NCBI GenBank assembly: GCA_036971615.1
Contig: JAYKKR010000026.1
Span: forward strand, 62,001-126,000
Direction: 5' to 3'
Source of the DNA: Amyloporia xantha
Taxonomy: Eukaryota > Basidiomycota > Agaricomycetes > Polyporales > Adustoporiaceae
DNA: 64,000 bases
This document shows, one piece after another, positions 38,401 to 49,440 of the stretch. The position numbers were made by a program, and so were the translations under genes. Position 1 is the stretch's first letter. Each line of letters starts with the position of its first letter. A model generated the notes under the pieces. That model did no database searches. It was not told where the DNA came from and saw only the letters and a program-made list of their open reading frames with translations.

Positions 38401-39860
38401 AAATGAGCCTGCTATCTATTTTGTAATGACATTACACACTCACTCTAATGAGAGTACAAAGTCATCCTAATGATTACATCAGCTTCCTCTTGACCATACA
38501 AACTTGCTTTTGAGATCATACATATTCACTCTGACTGCAATGCAAACCTGCTCAGGCTATAACAATACTACTTATCCACCAAATCTTACAACAGCCATAT
38601 CTCAGTAAGTATTGAGAATTCCAATACAAACATTACAACTTTTCCTAATGAAGTAAGTAGGTTCTATCTGATGGAATACAAAAGTGATTTTCCACACTAG
38701 CCACATACAAACCTTTCTAATGTCATTAGAACATTTACTTATCAAGTCAATCCTGCCTTTCAAATGGGGCCATTATGTATTTCACCCATTTTGTAATGAC
38801 ATTACAAATTTGCTCTAATTACCATTTGAAAGTCATATCAGACACCTTTGCATTCAAAGTCAGTGTAATGACCATACATATTTGCTCTAATGGCACTACA
38901 ACTAACTGGAATCACCACACAAACTCATCATACTAACCATACAAAGTTATCCTAATTATCATTCAAATGTATTGTATTGACCCTACAAAGTCACCATAAG
39001 TATCATACAAACCTACACTAATCACCATTGAATCTGACTCTAATGATCATATAAAGTTACTCTAGTTCACCCTAATCACCATAGAATCATATTGTATTGA
39101 CTATACAAGTCATTCTAATGATCATATAAACTCAATGTAATCACCATACAAACTTATTCTAATGACCATATAAACTCACTATAATTACCATACAAACTTA
39201 CTCTGGTCCACATACAAACTTACTCTAATCCCCATACAAAGTGATTGTAATGACCATACAAACTTACTCTAGTATCACTACAAACTCACCCTAATCACCA
39301 TAGAATCATATTGTATTGACTATACAAGTCACTCTAATGATCATATAAACTCAATGTAATCACCATACAAACTTACTCTAATACCCATATAAACTCACTC
39401 TAATGTGCATACAAAGTGATTGTAATCACCATACAAACTTACTCTAATAACCATACAAACTCACTCTAATGGCCTTACAAAGTCATTGTAATGATCATAC
39501 AAACTTATTCTAATTGGCATATAACATCACTCAAATCACCATACAACTTGCTCTAATCACTATACAAACTCACTCTAATCCACATACAAAGTTGCTCTAA
39601 TGACCCTACAAACTAAGTCTAATTATCATACAAAGTCACTCCAATGACCATAGAAATGTATTGTACTGACACTACAAACTTGCTCTAATCACCATACAAA
39701 TTCACTCTAACAATCATACAAACTCACTACAATTATCGTACAAACCTAGTTCAATCAGCATACAATGTCGCACCAATCACCATTCAAGTCATTCTAGGGG
39801 TCATACAAACCTGCTCTAAATACAGCGCAAAGCTCTCTAAGGTCCTTACAAACATGCTCT
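38401..39860. repeat. AT-rich minisatellite, unit of about 24 bp
   Basis: Dozens of imperfect copies of a unit close to ACCATACAAACTCACTCTAATG. Units vary mainly in the linker (AATCACC, AATGACC, AATGATC). The array ends where the hairpin repeat begins. The same array in reverse complement is at 46,780-47,215. Confidence 0.8.
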
Positions 39861-40153
39861 AATGATATTCATATAGCAGGCTTACAATGAATCTATAAAG
39901 AACAGCTAAAGCCGTGTTTACAGGCTTGCGCTTGGAGCGCATTTTCGGGCGCCTAAAAAGTGGCTGACACTCGGAAAGGCAATGATCATTGAATAGCATA
40001 TTCATTATGGCCTCAAATCCTTAGAGCTTTGAATGGGAGATGGATACACCATAGTCCAAGGTCTGTACCAATTTTCAGCCATTTTAATTAAGAATTGAAG
40101 CCACAGTAAAGTGCGCTTTTTTCCATTTCCGGCAATTCCCGTGGGCGTCTACG

Positions 40154-40193
40154 GCGCATAGGGCGATCCACTGTAACGGATCGCCCTATGCGC
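40154..40193. repeat. 16-bp-stem hairpin, copy 1
   Basis: GCGCATAGGGCGATCC is followed by an 8-base loop and its perfect complement. It sits in the middle of a dispersed repeat whose flanks read CCATTTCCGGCAATTCCC on one side and GGGGTCATGTGACC on the other. Confidence 0.8.
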
Positions 40194-40199
40194 ACTTAG

Positions 40200-41672
40200 A
40201 ATTTTCGCACTTTGGGGTCATGTGACCGCTTTTTCTGCTCTTGGGAGGCTCATGCTGGGCTCATTCTGGGCTCATAAAAGGTGCAAAAGTCACCTAAAAT
40301 AAGGGAATGTCTTTCTCCTTCATTTGGAATCCCTATCTCGCATTTTTCACATCTCACATACAGCCATATTTCCGCATTTGGGCATGTTTGTATTGGCTCT
40401 ACTGGCCAAGCAAAAATAGCAATAAATCCAGGAAAATCAAGACGAATATGGACGTCACTGTGGCTACCTGCTGATGTAAGCAATTTCTCATGACTCACTA
40501 TCTGACAGATCTGCTCTTTCCCTCTGACGACAACCATCTCAAGTGCAGGTGAGCTTTACACAGCAAAAGTGAGTGCAGCCCTCTTCTGTGTACCTCTAAG
40601 CTCATTACAAACAGGCTCTAACGGTATCTATATAGCAGGCTTACAATGAAATCTATAAAGAATCGATAAAAGGCCTGTATTGGAGCGCGCTCTTGGGCCC
40701 TTAAAGGGCGCCTAAAGCTCGAAAAGGCAATGATCGTTCAATAGCATATTCGTTATGGCCTCAAATTCTTAGAACTTTGAATGGGAGATGGATACACAAT
40801 AGTCCAAGGTGTGTACCAATTTTCAGCCATTTTAATTAAGAATTGAAGCCACAGTAAAGTGCGCTTTTTTCCATTTCCGGCAATTCCCGTGGGCGTCTGC
40901 AGCGCGTAGGGCGATCCACTGGAACGGATCGCCCTATGCGCACTTAGAATTTTCGCACTTTGGGGTCATGTGACCACTTTTTCTGCTCTTTGGAGGCTCA
41001 TTCTGGGCGCATTCTGGGCTCAAAAAAGGTGCAAAAATCACCTAAAATAAGGGAATGTCTCTCTCCTTCATTTGGAATCCCTATCTGACATTTTTCACAT
41101 CTCACATACAGCCATATTTCCACATTTGGGCAAGTGTATATGGGGTCTATATGCTATAGATAAATAGTAACAAATCTCAAAAAATAGGAGACAGCCTTTC
41201 AACAGCCATGGCTACCCCCTGATGTAAGCATTTCCTTATATGGCAATATTTGAATGTGGTCAATCCAACAGTATACACACTTCAAAGGCCAGTAGGCCGC
41301 TGATCTGTCACATGTCCAAGGATAAGCACACGTGATTAGACACATGATCTAATCATGTGACATACCATACAAGGACATAGATAAGATATGGGCTGGATCT
41401 TATCTCATCAATGTTGGGGGTTGTTTGTACAAGTCGCGTCGTGCTGGCAGGTTTGTATTGAACTTTGTAATGGGTAACAAACTTTTGTATTGAGACTACA
41501 AGCCACCTTACAACAGCGTTAACCAAAGCCTGACCCTAACCCCAGGATCTTGGGCGCTTACAATACAAATTTTGTATTGAATTGTGTTCCCACGCTTAGG
41601 GCGCAAAAGTTGGTGTCGCGACTTTTGCTCACCAGAGAAACGCTTCCTTCGTACCTCAGGAATCGTAATAAG
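40200..41672 (-). repeat. long dispersed repeat, right inverted copy
   Basis: Reverse complement of the repeat at 29,566-30,777. It ends CGTACCTCAGGAATCGTAA. A second, nested hairpin unit (40,600-41,150) lies within it, so this copy is longer than the left one. The small frames at 40,250-40,537 and 41,508-41,699 are repeat sequence, not genes. Confidence 0.7.
40902..40941. repeat. 16-bp-stem hairpin, copy 2
   Basis: Same hairpin and same flanks as copy 1, 748 bp away and in the same orientation. One stem position is a G-T type mismatch. Confidence 0.8.
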
Positions 41673-42204
41673 CAGTGTGGGCTGCAAAGGTGCGTGCATC
41701 TACCATAATAATATTAGCATATTCAATTTGATCTCTCTCCACAGGAGCACCAACCTCCAGTGCAAAGCTGGCAGGTGCGGCATCCAAACGCATGGTGTCC
41801 GATGTCAGCAATGAAAGCGCGGATAGCAAGTCAGACGGCTCGTGGGGGGGCCACCCCACCACACTCGAGCAAATTGCACGTGCTGACGTCGTGCTTGATC
41901 CGGTGCACCCCTGTGCTGCTGGTATCACCCAAGCTGCTCCCTCTGCGGTGGGTGTCCTTGCACCTTGATGCAGTGACAGAGTGCGCGCTCATGGTGCAGC
42001 ATGTTCATTGAGCAGTTGCAGCTGTCCAGCATGGGTGCCACATTGTCATCGCCAGGTGGTTGTTCTGCACACTGCAGATGGGGCAATCATGCCATCTGTG
42101 TTTAGCTAGATGCCCTGTTCAATGGCATACTATAAAAGCTGGGTGGTCTGTACAGTACACTAATATAAAATCAATAAAATGTGACAATTCAGAAAATTAT
42201 GGAT
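41673..42204. other. unannotated between repeats
   Basis: Moderate GC, with overlapping frames of up to 90 codons on both strands and none supported. It may be a remnant of a captured gene, since both flanks are repeats. Confidence 0.3.
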
Positions 42205-42375
42205 TTGGGAGGTTCGAACTGGTTATGAACCTGAACCGAACCTGCTGAACCGGTTTAGCAGGTTCAGTTCAGGTTCAGGTTCAGGTTTGGGCATATGCAT
42301 GCAGGTTCGGTTCAGGGTTCGGCCAAAATACGTGCCGAACTGAACTGAACTGAACTTAGGAGACGCTAGTAATGT
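42205..42375. repeat. GGTTCA-rich repeat, inverted relative of 37.4-kb copy
   Basis: Runs of GGTTCAGTTCAGGTTCAGG flank a central ATGCATGCAGG; it ends TTAGGAGACGCTAG. See the copy at 37,436. Confidence 0.5.
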
Positions 42376-42659
42376 CAGTCTCATATGGAGAGCGAGTAGA
42401 ATAGATGATGTCCCTCCGTAATTTGCAGTCAGACAGAGTGTTTCCATTCACAGCAAGTGAGGCCAAGATTTACAAGAAGGAGTTGGATGTCTATTCAAAG
42501 GCACCTTTTTTTGTAATTTACACATTATCTAGTTTTTTGGGGGTACCACAACAATCTGGGACTGCAAAACAGAAGAGTAGCCTAAATTAAAGCAGTGATG
42601 CCCTCGTCCTCATCATCACTGGTTGGCTGCACCCTTTTGGGTCCATCAAGAAGCAGAGA

Positions 42660-43680
42660 TATGGCAATCAGTCAGTCATAAGTGCACACTCAGTCACTTT
42701 GTCTGCAACTGGACATGAGCTTGGTAAAGTTCAAACACAAGTCTGTACACAAACAAACATCTGTTCGCACATATTGACAATGAATTGGTCAATGACATGA
42801 GTGACTTTTGACCTGAGATCACAGTGACTGAGTGTGCACTTATGACTGACTGATTGACTGACTGATTGCCAACTGCTAGTGACTAAATACTGGATATAAG
42901 TGACTGTTGAGTACACTCATCAGTCAAGTGATTGACTGTGTGAAGTATACTATCTACCTCAAACATTAGCAATGCATGGTGTGCACTGACTGGCTGATTG
43001 TCAAATAGCAAAAGCGATGAGACGTGTGAACATCTGTGTTACATAGCCATCTCCAACTGTTCACTAGCCATTCACAACACATGCTGCACTACATTATACC
43101 ACTTCTGATACACATTCTCACTGATATTCACCTGCTATATAGCCCCATGAGCACTACCAACACTTTCCAAAAAAGGAAATATTACCATATATGGTAGAAA
43201 TGAAAGTTGTAGAGCATCATCCAAGGATCCCAGATAAATTTTTCCAGACCCCTAGCTTGCCTGATTAAGCCAGAAAATGCAAATACTGATTCAAACATGA
43301 TGATATGAAAATATAACCACCCCCGAAATTATCATTATTGATGTGCCAGCCCCAAATGGACCATTACCATATTGGGAATGATCCATTCAAGTGCTTTCTA
43401 ATGGTATATAATACCCCTACATTTTATTGCATATTTGTATTGCCCCATTCAAATGGATCCCAATGATATATAACAATCCTATATTGAATATTACCATATT
43501 TGGAATGGCCCGTTCAAACAAATTCTAATGGTGTATATACTGGCTATTACCATATTTGGAATGGCCCATTCAAGCGGATTCTAATGATATATAATAATCC
43601 TGTATTGGATATTACCATATATGGATTGGCAGAAATAAGCGGATTTTAATGATATATAATGATATATGACCTGTACAGCA
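42660..43680. mobile_element. partial copy of the foldback element
   Basis: 42,700-42,790 matches the spacer of the 26.7-29.4 kb element in reverse complement. 42,860-43,320 matches 28,150-28,620, and 43,340-43,670 matches the 85-bp units at 28,850-29,130. Only one arm is present and it is more diverged, so this is an older truncated copy. Its right end abuts the decayed Helitron gene. Confidence 0.65.
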
Positions 43681-43795
43681 GAAATATATGATTATATTTA
43701 TTACAAGCTTGCCCAGTATTTAACTGAAATTGTCAAAAATGTGGATTTACAAACCAGGTTAACATTGTACAAAGGCTGGGCAGGTTTGTGGATTG

Positions 43796-46156
43796 TCAAT
43801 CAGCAGGCCCAGTTGTATTACAAGCCTTGTAAAACCCTGGCCAAGTTGTGCACAGAGCTAAGCCCAGGTACCTGGGCAATTGTTGTACAACTTTGAAAAC
43901 CACAGGTGAATCAGTAGGTGCAAATGTGATAAAGAAGATGGGAGCGCCTTCCACGATTATCAACGAATTGATCTCAGACCACTGATACTTGTGCAGCATG
44001 TTGGATCCTTGTACATGTCCTGCGACGTGATCAAGGTAAGACATGAGCTCAAAAAATTGTTTTTTGTTGTTGGTCTGGGGGGCAACGAACGTACCATCTT
44101 TGCTACAGTTGATGAGGCTCGCCAATGCCTCCCGATTAACCGACAGGATCCTCTCAACAACGTGGGGAAAGTTCCTGCGTTCAGTGAGTAAATAACCACC
44201 ATGAGTGCTTGCACAGATCTGCTCCTGATTGAATACAATGTATGCAAAGTGCTCGTTGACCTGGAAACTGTGAGAACAAACAAAAAAATCGGTAACTGCG
44301 AGCGCGAGTGTCCTGGGTGTAGGTGATGCCCGAAGGGCAATCGCGTGAGGTACATACACAAAAATCAAGGCTTTATATACCCCCCTCCTATCCATTCCTG
44401 GTCAGGTACTATCACGGCTGAGCTTGCGAGCTCGCCACAATCGCGTGCTCCAACAGAAACACCTGTCTCCATACATTAAAAGATGACGTATGTGGTCAAT
44501 CCGGAGGAGTTTGGTGTCAATTAAGGTGTTTTCAAAACCACCTAGACCATACAGGAACAACCAAGGAAATATACCGGGATATAACCGTGGATTGTGATAA
44601 GCAGACACGGGCTCCTTGCCGTGCGTAAAGCCAAGTATTTTCTCTCCTGACTCAAAGTACTGGATTGCAGCTGCAATCCTTGCCTGGGCAGACATGCCTA
44701 TGAGTTAATCGCCGGTGAGGCTGTGCACAACAAAGGAACATTCACCCTCCGTCGTGCCTTTCTCAGGTTCATCGTCATATACAGCGAGGTTTTTGGCACC
44801 AGCAGAGCCGTCAGTGGGTTTGTGTACAATACAAACGGGCGGATCATCTTCAGGATAAGTAGCCAAATGTGTCTCTGATATCTCAACATCTGTATAATCC
44901 TGATGATTGCGCTGCAGCCACTGCAGCGCACAGAGAACGACATTATGATGGACCAGAAATGGAGTTTGTTTGAATTCACATTTAGTAGGCTGGACAGGAC
45001 CACAGAACAAAATGGCAAGAACGTCGTCGAGCTCAGCACGGGGAGGGGGTAGCACCTTGTGCACCTGAGCAATAGCCTGCGGAAAGACAACAGCATTAGC
45101 CGTCAGTTTTTGCTGCCCATGATCAATGCGGACAACAAAGTAGTTGTGACGGTACTGGGCAACGAGAAGCTTCTCCACAAAATTCAATGCGTGGAGACAA
45201 GCAGGCACGTCCCCGAGCCATAGGCCATTCGCCAGAGCCCAACGAGGGAGGCGCTTTCTACGAACAACATTTAGGCATGTGGGACATGCACGCAAGAACT
45301 GAACACCGTTCACTACAAACACGCCATCAGGGGACAAGATGGGTCCTGGTAATTCAATCACAGGGCTTTCATCTGACAAACACTCCATGCGTGTAACACC
45401 ATGCCCGATGCGCGTCAGGCAGGAAAGATCCAATGAAGCAGTAGTGACAGTCGACAAGTTCTTCACTGGTATGAGCTCGGCGCACATGGCGCAAATGTCT
45501 TCATTTAGCTCAGACACATCGGATGCGGCACACCATTTATGAACAATTTCAGCTTGACGGACGAGATCAGGAGGTGAGGGAGGAAAAATGGGGCTGAGCC
45601 CCTCGCACGGGGGAGGAGTTACAGGGTCAGGCATTGCCAAAGCATTGTCTGTAGGGATGGAGAACAAGCTCAGTGAGGTAACACACGTGGCATTGCAGGA
45701 GTGCACCCGGAGCATGAATAGGATGTCAGTCAGCATCCGAGTCTTGCGGGTGACCACAATCTGGTGGGCCCGCGAAAGAGTGAGGAGAGCATGGTAAGGA
45801 AGACAATCTGCAAGGAAGCCGATGGGCACACACATTACCACCTTGCTGGCATGTCCACCAGGTTCATAATCAGGATCGCAAGGACCACAATACTTAGTAC
45901 AAATGTTTGTGCCATCCAGCGACGGACCGTGAATGACGGGAAAGGGATGCAACATCTCGCCGTCGATGTAGAGCGAACACCTAGGGGCACCACCTCCACA
46001 GAGGGGCCGACAACAGGGGGCACTAACATCAGAGCAAGGGAGCACACAGCAACCCAGCATAAGCTGAACTGTCACAACAGTGGCAACATAGACAAATGCC
46101 AACACAATGGCTATGAGGGTACAACAAAGGACAAAGGAAATTGAGAGACACAACAT
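43796..46156 (-). pseudogene. decayed Helitron Rep protein, N-terminal part
   Basis: The best block (46156 to 44705) contains CPTCLNVVRRKRLPRWALANGLWLGD, then FVEKLLVAQYRHNYFVVRI, LPPPRAELDDVL and YPEDDPP. This is the DUF6570-type region found in Helitron replicases. The next pieces (44695-44402 and 44395-43796) contain NPRLYPGIFPWLFLYGLGG, then THGGYLLTERRNFPHVVERIL and FFITFAP, the start of the Helitron_like_N domain. The catalytic HUH motif and both tyrosines are missing because the sequence ends at 43.8 kb next to the foldback copy. It aligns along its length with the open gene at 60.3-64 kb but is clearly diverged. The N-terminal 40 residues of the first block are hydrophobic and probably not original. 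Confidence 0.8.
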
Positions 46157-46478
46157 GGTGTGCAGTGGTGGCAGAGAAGCAAAGGCAAAAACAGGATGTC
46201 AAAGTGAGGCCATGACAGCGCACTTATAGTAGCGGCGGCGACGCAGGCGGAATAAGCCATTCTGGGTGACCGGATGCAAACACACAGGCAAAGAAAAAGC
46301 GGACGACCCAATACGTGCGAGGAGCAAAATGGCATGAAAGCTGAAGGCGGTGATGCTAAAAGGGCGAACGAGCAGGTGGCAAATGCCGGTGCAGCTGAAA
46401 AACTTACATAAGCCATCTGCCATCGTACACCACTCATAACCGATTGCTAGCGCAATGCGTATCAGAATTGACCACATG

Positions 46479-47515
46479 GTTAGACACCCTCTGGGAATTG
46501 CCGGAAATGGAAAAAAGTGCACTTTGCTGTGGCTTCAATTCTTAATTAAATTGGCTGAAAATCTGTACAGACCTTGGACTATAGTGTATCCATCTCCCAT
46601 TCAATTTCCTAAGTATTTGAGGCCATAACAAATATGCTATTCAATGATCATTGTCTTTTCAAGTGTTGGGTGCCCTTTAAGCACCCAAGAGCATGCTCCA
46701 ATACAGGCCTTTTATCTATTCTTTATAGATTCCATTTTAAGCCTGCTATATAGAAATCATTAGAGTCTGTTTGTAAGGACCTGAGAGAGCTTTGTGCCAT
46801 ATTTACAGCAGGTTTGTATGACCCTTAGAATGACTTTTATTGTGTTTACAGTGACTTGAAGGTGGTTAGAGCGACATTGTATAGTAAGTATGTTTGTATG
46901 ATCATTAGGGTAGATTTGTATGGTGATTAGAGCAAGTTTGTAGTGTCAATACAATACATTTCTATGGTGATTTGAGTGACTTTGTGTGACAATTAGACTT
47001 TGTTTGTAGGGTCATTAGAGCGACTTTGTATGTGGATTAGGGTGAGTTTGTATAGTGATTAGAGCAAGTTGTATGGTGATTTGAGTGATGTTATATGCCA
47101 ATTAGAATAAGTTTGTATGATCATTACAATGAGTTTGTAAGGTCATTAGAGTGAGTTTGTATAGTTATTAGAGTGCATTTGTATGGTGATTAGACTGACT
47201 TTGTATGGGCATCAAAGTCAGTTACGATTCCTGAGGTACGAAGGAAGCGTTTCTCTGGTGAGCAAAAGTCGCGACACCAACTTTTGCGCCCTAAGCGTGG
47301 GAACCCAATTCAATACAAAATTTGTATTGTATGCGCCCAAGATCCTGGGGTTAGGGTCAGGCTTTTGTTAACGCTGTTGTAAGGTGGCTTGTAGTCTCAA
47401 TACAAAAGTTTGTTACCCATTACAAAGTTCAATACAAAACTGCCAGCACGACGCGACTTGTACAAACAACCCCCAACACTGATGAGATAAGATCGAGCCT
47501 ATATCTTATCAGTTA
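46479..47515 (+). repeat. third copy of the dispersed repeat, rearranged
   Basis: 46,490-46,780 is the reverse complement of the hairpin-repeat flank at 39,860-40,135. 46,780-47,215 is the minisatellite in reverse. 47,220-47,515 repeats the TTACGATTCCTGAGGTACG end in the same orientation as at 29,566. The order differs from the other two copies, so these are composite, recombined repeats. No open frame is supported. Confidence 0.65.
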
Positions 47516-47681
47516 CCCTATATAGGCTAATCACGTGCACCCCATATCTTATCAGTTACCCTATATAGATTAGTCACGTGCAGTTGTTAGATTATGTTGC
47601 TGCCGTTGTGTCTTATCTGTGTACCGATCTCAGTGCATCGCTGAACATCACCTCTCGTATTGACTCAACTACGTTGTACTA

Positions 47682-48231
47682 TCACTGTTGGACCATCTTA
47701 GCAAAGCGAGGATCATGCCAAAGCTCGATAACGTCATTGGCAAGCTTCATGTCTGTGTTTATTGTTAGCAGCAGACCAATGGAGTCCAAGGTGAGCTCAC
47801 CAAAGTCATCGCCAAACTGGATGATCTGGGCACAATCCGCATGGAGCTCAGTGGGAGTCCTGACTTTGCCAATGACCTCAACAAAAGTGTTTACCTTGAA
47901 CTCGTTGATCTGTTGCATGTGAGCATTGACATATAACACGCAGATGTTACAATATACCTTGTCGAGCTTGGCAGTGTCCAAGTTCACGAGGACCACTTTG
48001 ATCTGCACTTCGTCGGAGGACTTGACCTCAAGATAATGCTCAGTGGGATAGACCTGGGTACAGGTGAGTCATTTTGTGGATTTCAATCATATGATCATGA
48101 CGTACAGCCAAGATCTGGCACCACAACCTTGTCACGTATCCGTCAAACTGACCAAACTTGTCCTGAAGAATCCGGCCATTGACCCGACCATGGGTACAGT
48201 CATACGTGGGATAGGGAGAAAGAGTGCTCAT
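47682..48231 (-). CDS. replication protein A 14-kDa-like subunit (RPA3 family)
   Basis: Four exons (48106-48231, 47958-48053, 47801-47909, 47682-47752) join in frame to 133 residues, close to the usual 110-125 of RPA14. The product reads RVNGRILQDKFGQFDGYVTRL, then QILAVYPTEHYLEVKSSDEVQIK, then TFVEVIGKVRTPTEL, and ends IIQFGDDFDMKLANDVIEL followed by WHDPRF. This is the single OB-fold and C-terminal helix pattern of RPA3. RPA3 joins RPA1 and RPA2 in the single-stranded DNA-binding complex. All introns are short (48-52 nt) and GT-AG. Its place inside a repeat island, between composite repeats and a hairpin array, makes a captured or element-borne copy plausible. Whether it is the only RPA3 of the genome cannot be told here. 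Confidence 0.85.
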
Positions 48232-48840
48232 GATGGATGAAGGAAGAGAGTGGATGTGGAGAATGAAGCGGTGAAGGCTATTTTATATCTTGATCATATC
48301 GCGATATGGAGAGAGCGCATGCCTCTGAATTTTCTTGTTCTTATCAATATAGACATCGCCACAGGTGTTGAGATTGGGTATCGGCACCTATTATCTAATC
48401 CCTAGTCGCAAAAGATCCAAGTTCTCCGACGTATGCAAAAGTGCAAGCTGCCGAATCGATATAAATTTAATGTAAGCTCACTTTTGTGTTGCTTCGTCCT
48501 GGTATGGAGGCGTAGAGAGCGGTAGATGGTGGTGCTCATGACTGTCGAGAAGGAAGTCTATACGGAGAGCTCCGAACCGAACCTCTCTTCCGATATCCAG
48601 ATAAGGAAGCTATGACAAAGGTACTCCGACTGGCCCCAATCGCGGTACCGGAGTGAAAATACCTTAATTAATGGACTATGATAATAGTATATACCTTGTA
48701 AATGGTAACGCATTCCGGGAAGAGGGGAAGGATGTAATAGAACAAGTCAGCTATACCCGTGGAGGGCAGAGGTTGGGTGCCTGCGGCATCCCGTGGCGCT
48801 GGCAGCACCACCCGTAGGAAGTGAAGAGTACTCCCCAAAC
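48232..48840. other. upstream region of RPA3-like gene
   Basis: Contains the likely promoter of the RPA3-like gene. Composition rises sharply in GC after 48,750. No other gene is seen. Confidence 0.35.
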
Positions 48841-49440
48841 ACATTGCGCTTGGCAACACGTTCCAGAGGGCGGGGATACAAGCAAGTGCGCCCACTGGCC
48901 AAGAGGACAGCGGGCGTGGAGCGGCGCCAGTAGCAGCGTCCGCAGAGGGCCATGAAACTCCCCCGAATTCGTTGCCGTGGGCAACGAGCTCTAGGGGCGG
49001 GGTGGAAAGCAAGTGCGCCCGCTGTCCGCTTGGACAGCGGGCGTCGAGCGGCGCTGGTAGCGGCATCCGCAGAGGGCCACGAAAGCCCCCCGAATTCCTT
49101 GCCGTGGGCAACGAGCTCGAGGGGCGGGGTGGAGCACAGCGCGCCCGCTGTCCAAGAGGACAGCGGGCATGGGGCGGCGCTGGCAGCACCTCCCGCGGGG
49201 AGCGAGAGAGCTCCCAAACGCGTTGCTCTTGGCAACGCATTCGGGGGCGGGGTGGAACGCAAGCGCGCCCGCTGTCCGCTTGGACAGCGGGCGTCGAGCG
49301 GCGCTGGTAGCGAAGCCCCCGGGTCGTTGCCGTGGGCAACGAACTCGAGGCGGGGTGGAGCGCAAGCGCGCCCGCTGTCCGCTTGGACAGCGGGCATGGG
49401 GCGGCGCTGGCAGCGCCGGCTGACCAGCGGGCACCGGGGC
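48841..49440. repeat. GC-rich tandem array with two hairpins per unit
   Basis: Five units. The long hairpin GCCCGCTGTCC-loop-GGACAGCGGGC (11-bp stem, 4-base loop GCTT or AAGA) is at 48890-48915 (imperfect), 49017-49042, 49143-49168, 49267-49292 and 49370-49395, spaced 127, 126, 124 and 103 bp apart. A short hairpin, GTTGCC-GTG-GGCAAC or GTTGCTCTTGGCAAC, recurs between them (about 48,844; 48,971; 49,100; 49,222; 49,325). The long open frames read through the array on both strands come from the repeat and are not genes. Confidence 0.85.

Larger units (their letters stand above)
30767..46489. mobile_element. possible 15.7-kb composite element bounded by 11-bp inverted repeats
   Basis: GGGTGTCTAAC at 30767-30777 and its exact complement GTTAGACACCC at 46479-46489 face each other, with weaker matching inward (TGTTGGTCGATC against TGTGGTCAATTC). 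Outside them lie two parts of one repeat that is continuous elsewhere: the GAGCAGAAAAAGTGGTCACATGA side on the left and GGGAATTGCCGGAAATGG on the right. In the copies at 40.1 and 40.9 kb these parts are separated only by a hairpin of about 90 bp. No target duplication is obvious, so an insertion or an internally deleted derivative are both possible. Confidence 0.4.

Noticed and set aside
38401..39860. CRISPR-like array of about 24-bp repeats
   Set aside because: The copies are imperfect and directly adjoining with no unique spacers, and the context is a fungal nuclear genome.
46029..46522. Hydrophobic minus-strand frames resembling membrane proteins
   Set aside because: Cys/Leu/Ser-rich translations upstream of the decayed Rep gene in overlapping frames, without a consistent gene structure.
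29566..47515. Solo LTRs of a retrotransposon (copies at 29.6, 41.4 and 47.2 kb)
   Set aside because: No clear TG...CA ends, target duplications, primer-binding site or reverse transcriptase were found; called dispersed repeats instead.
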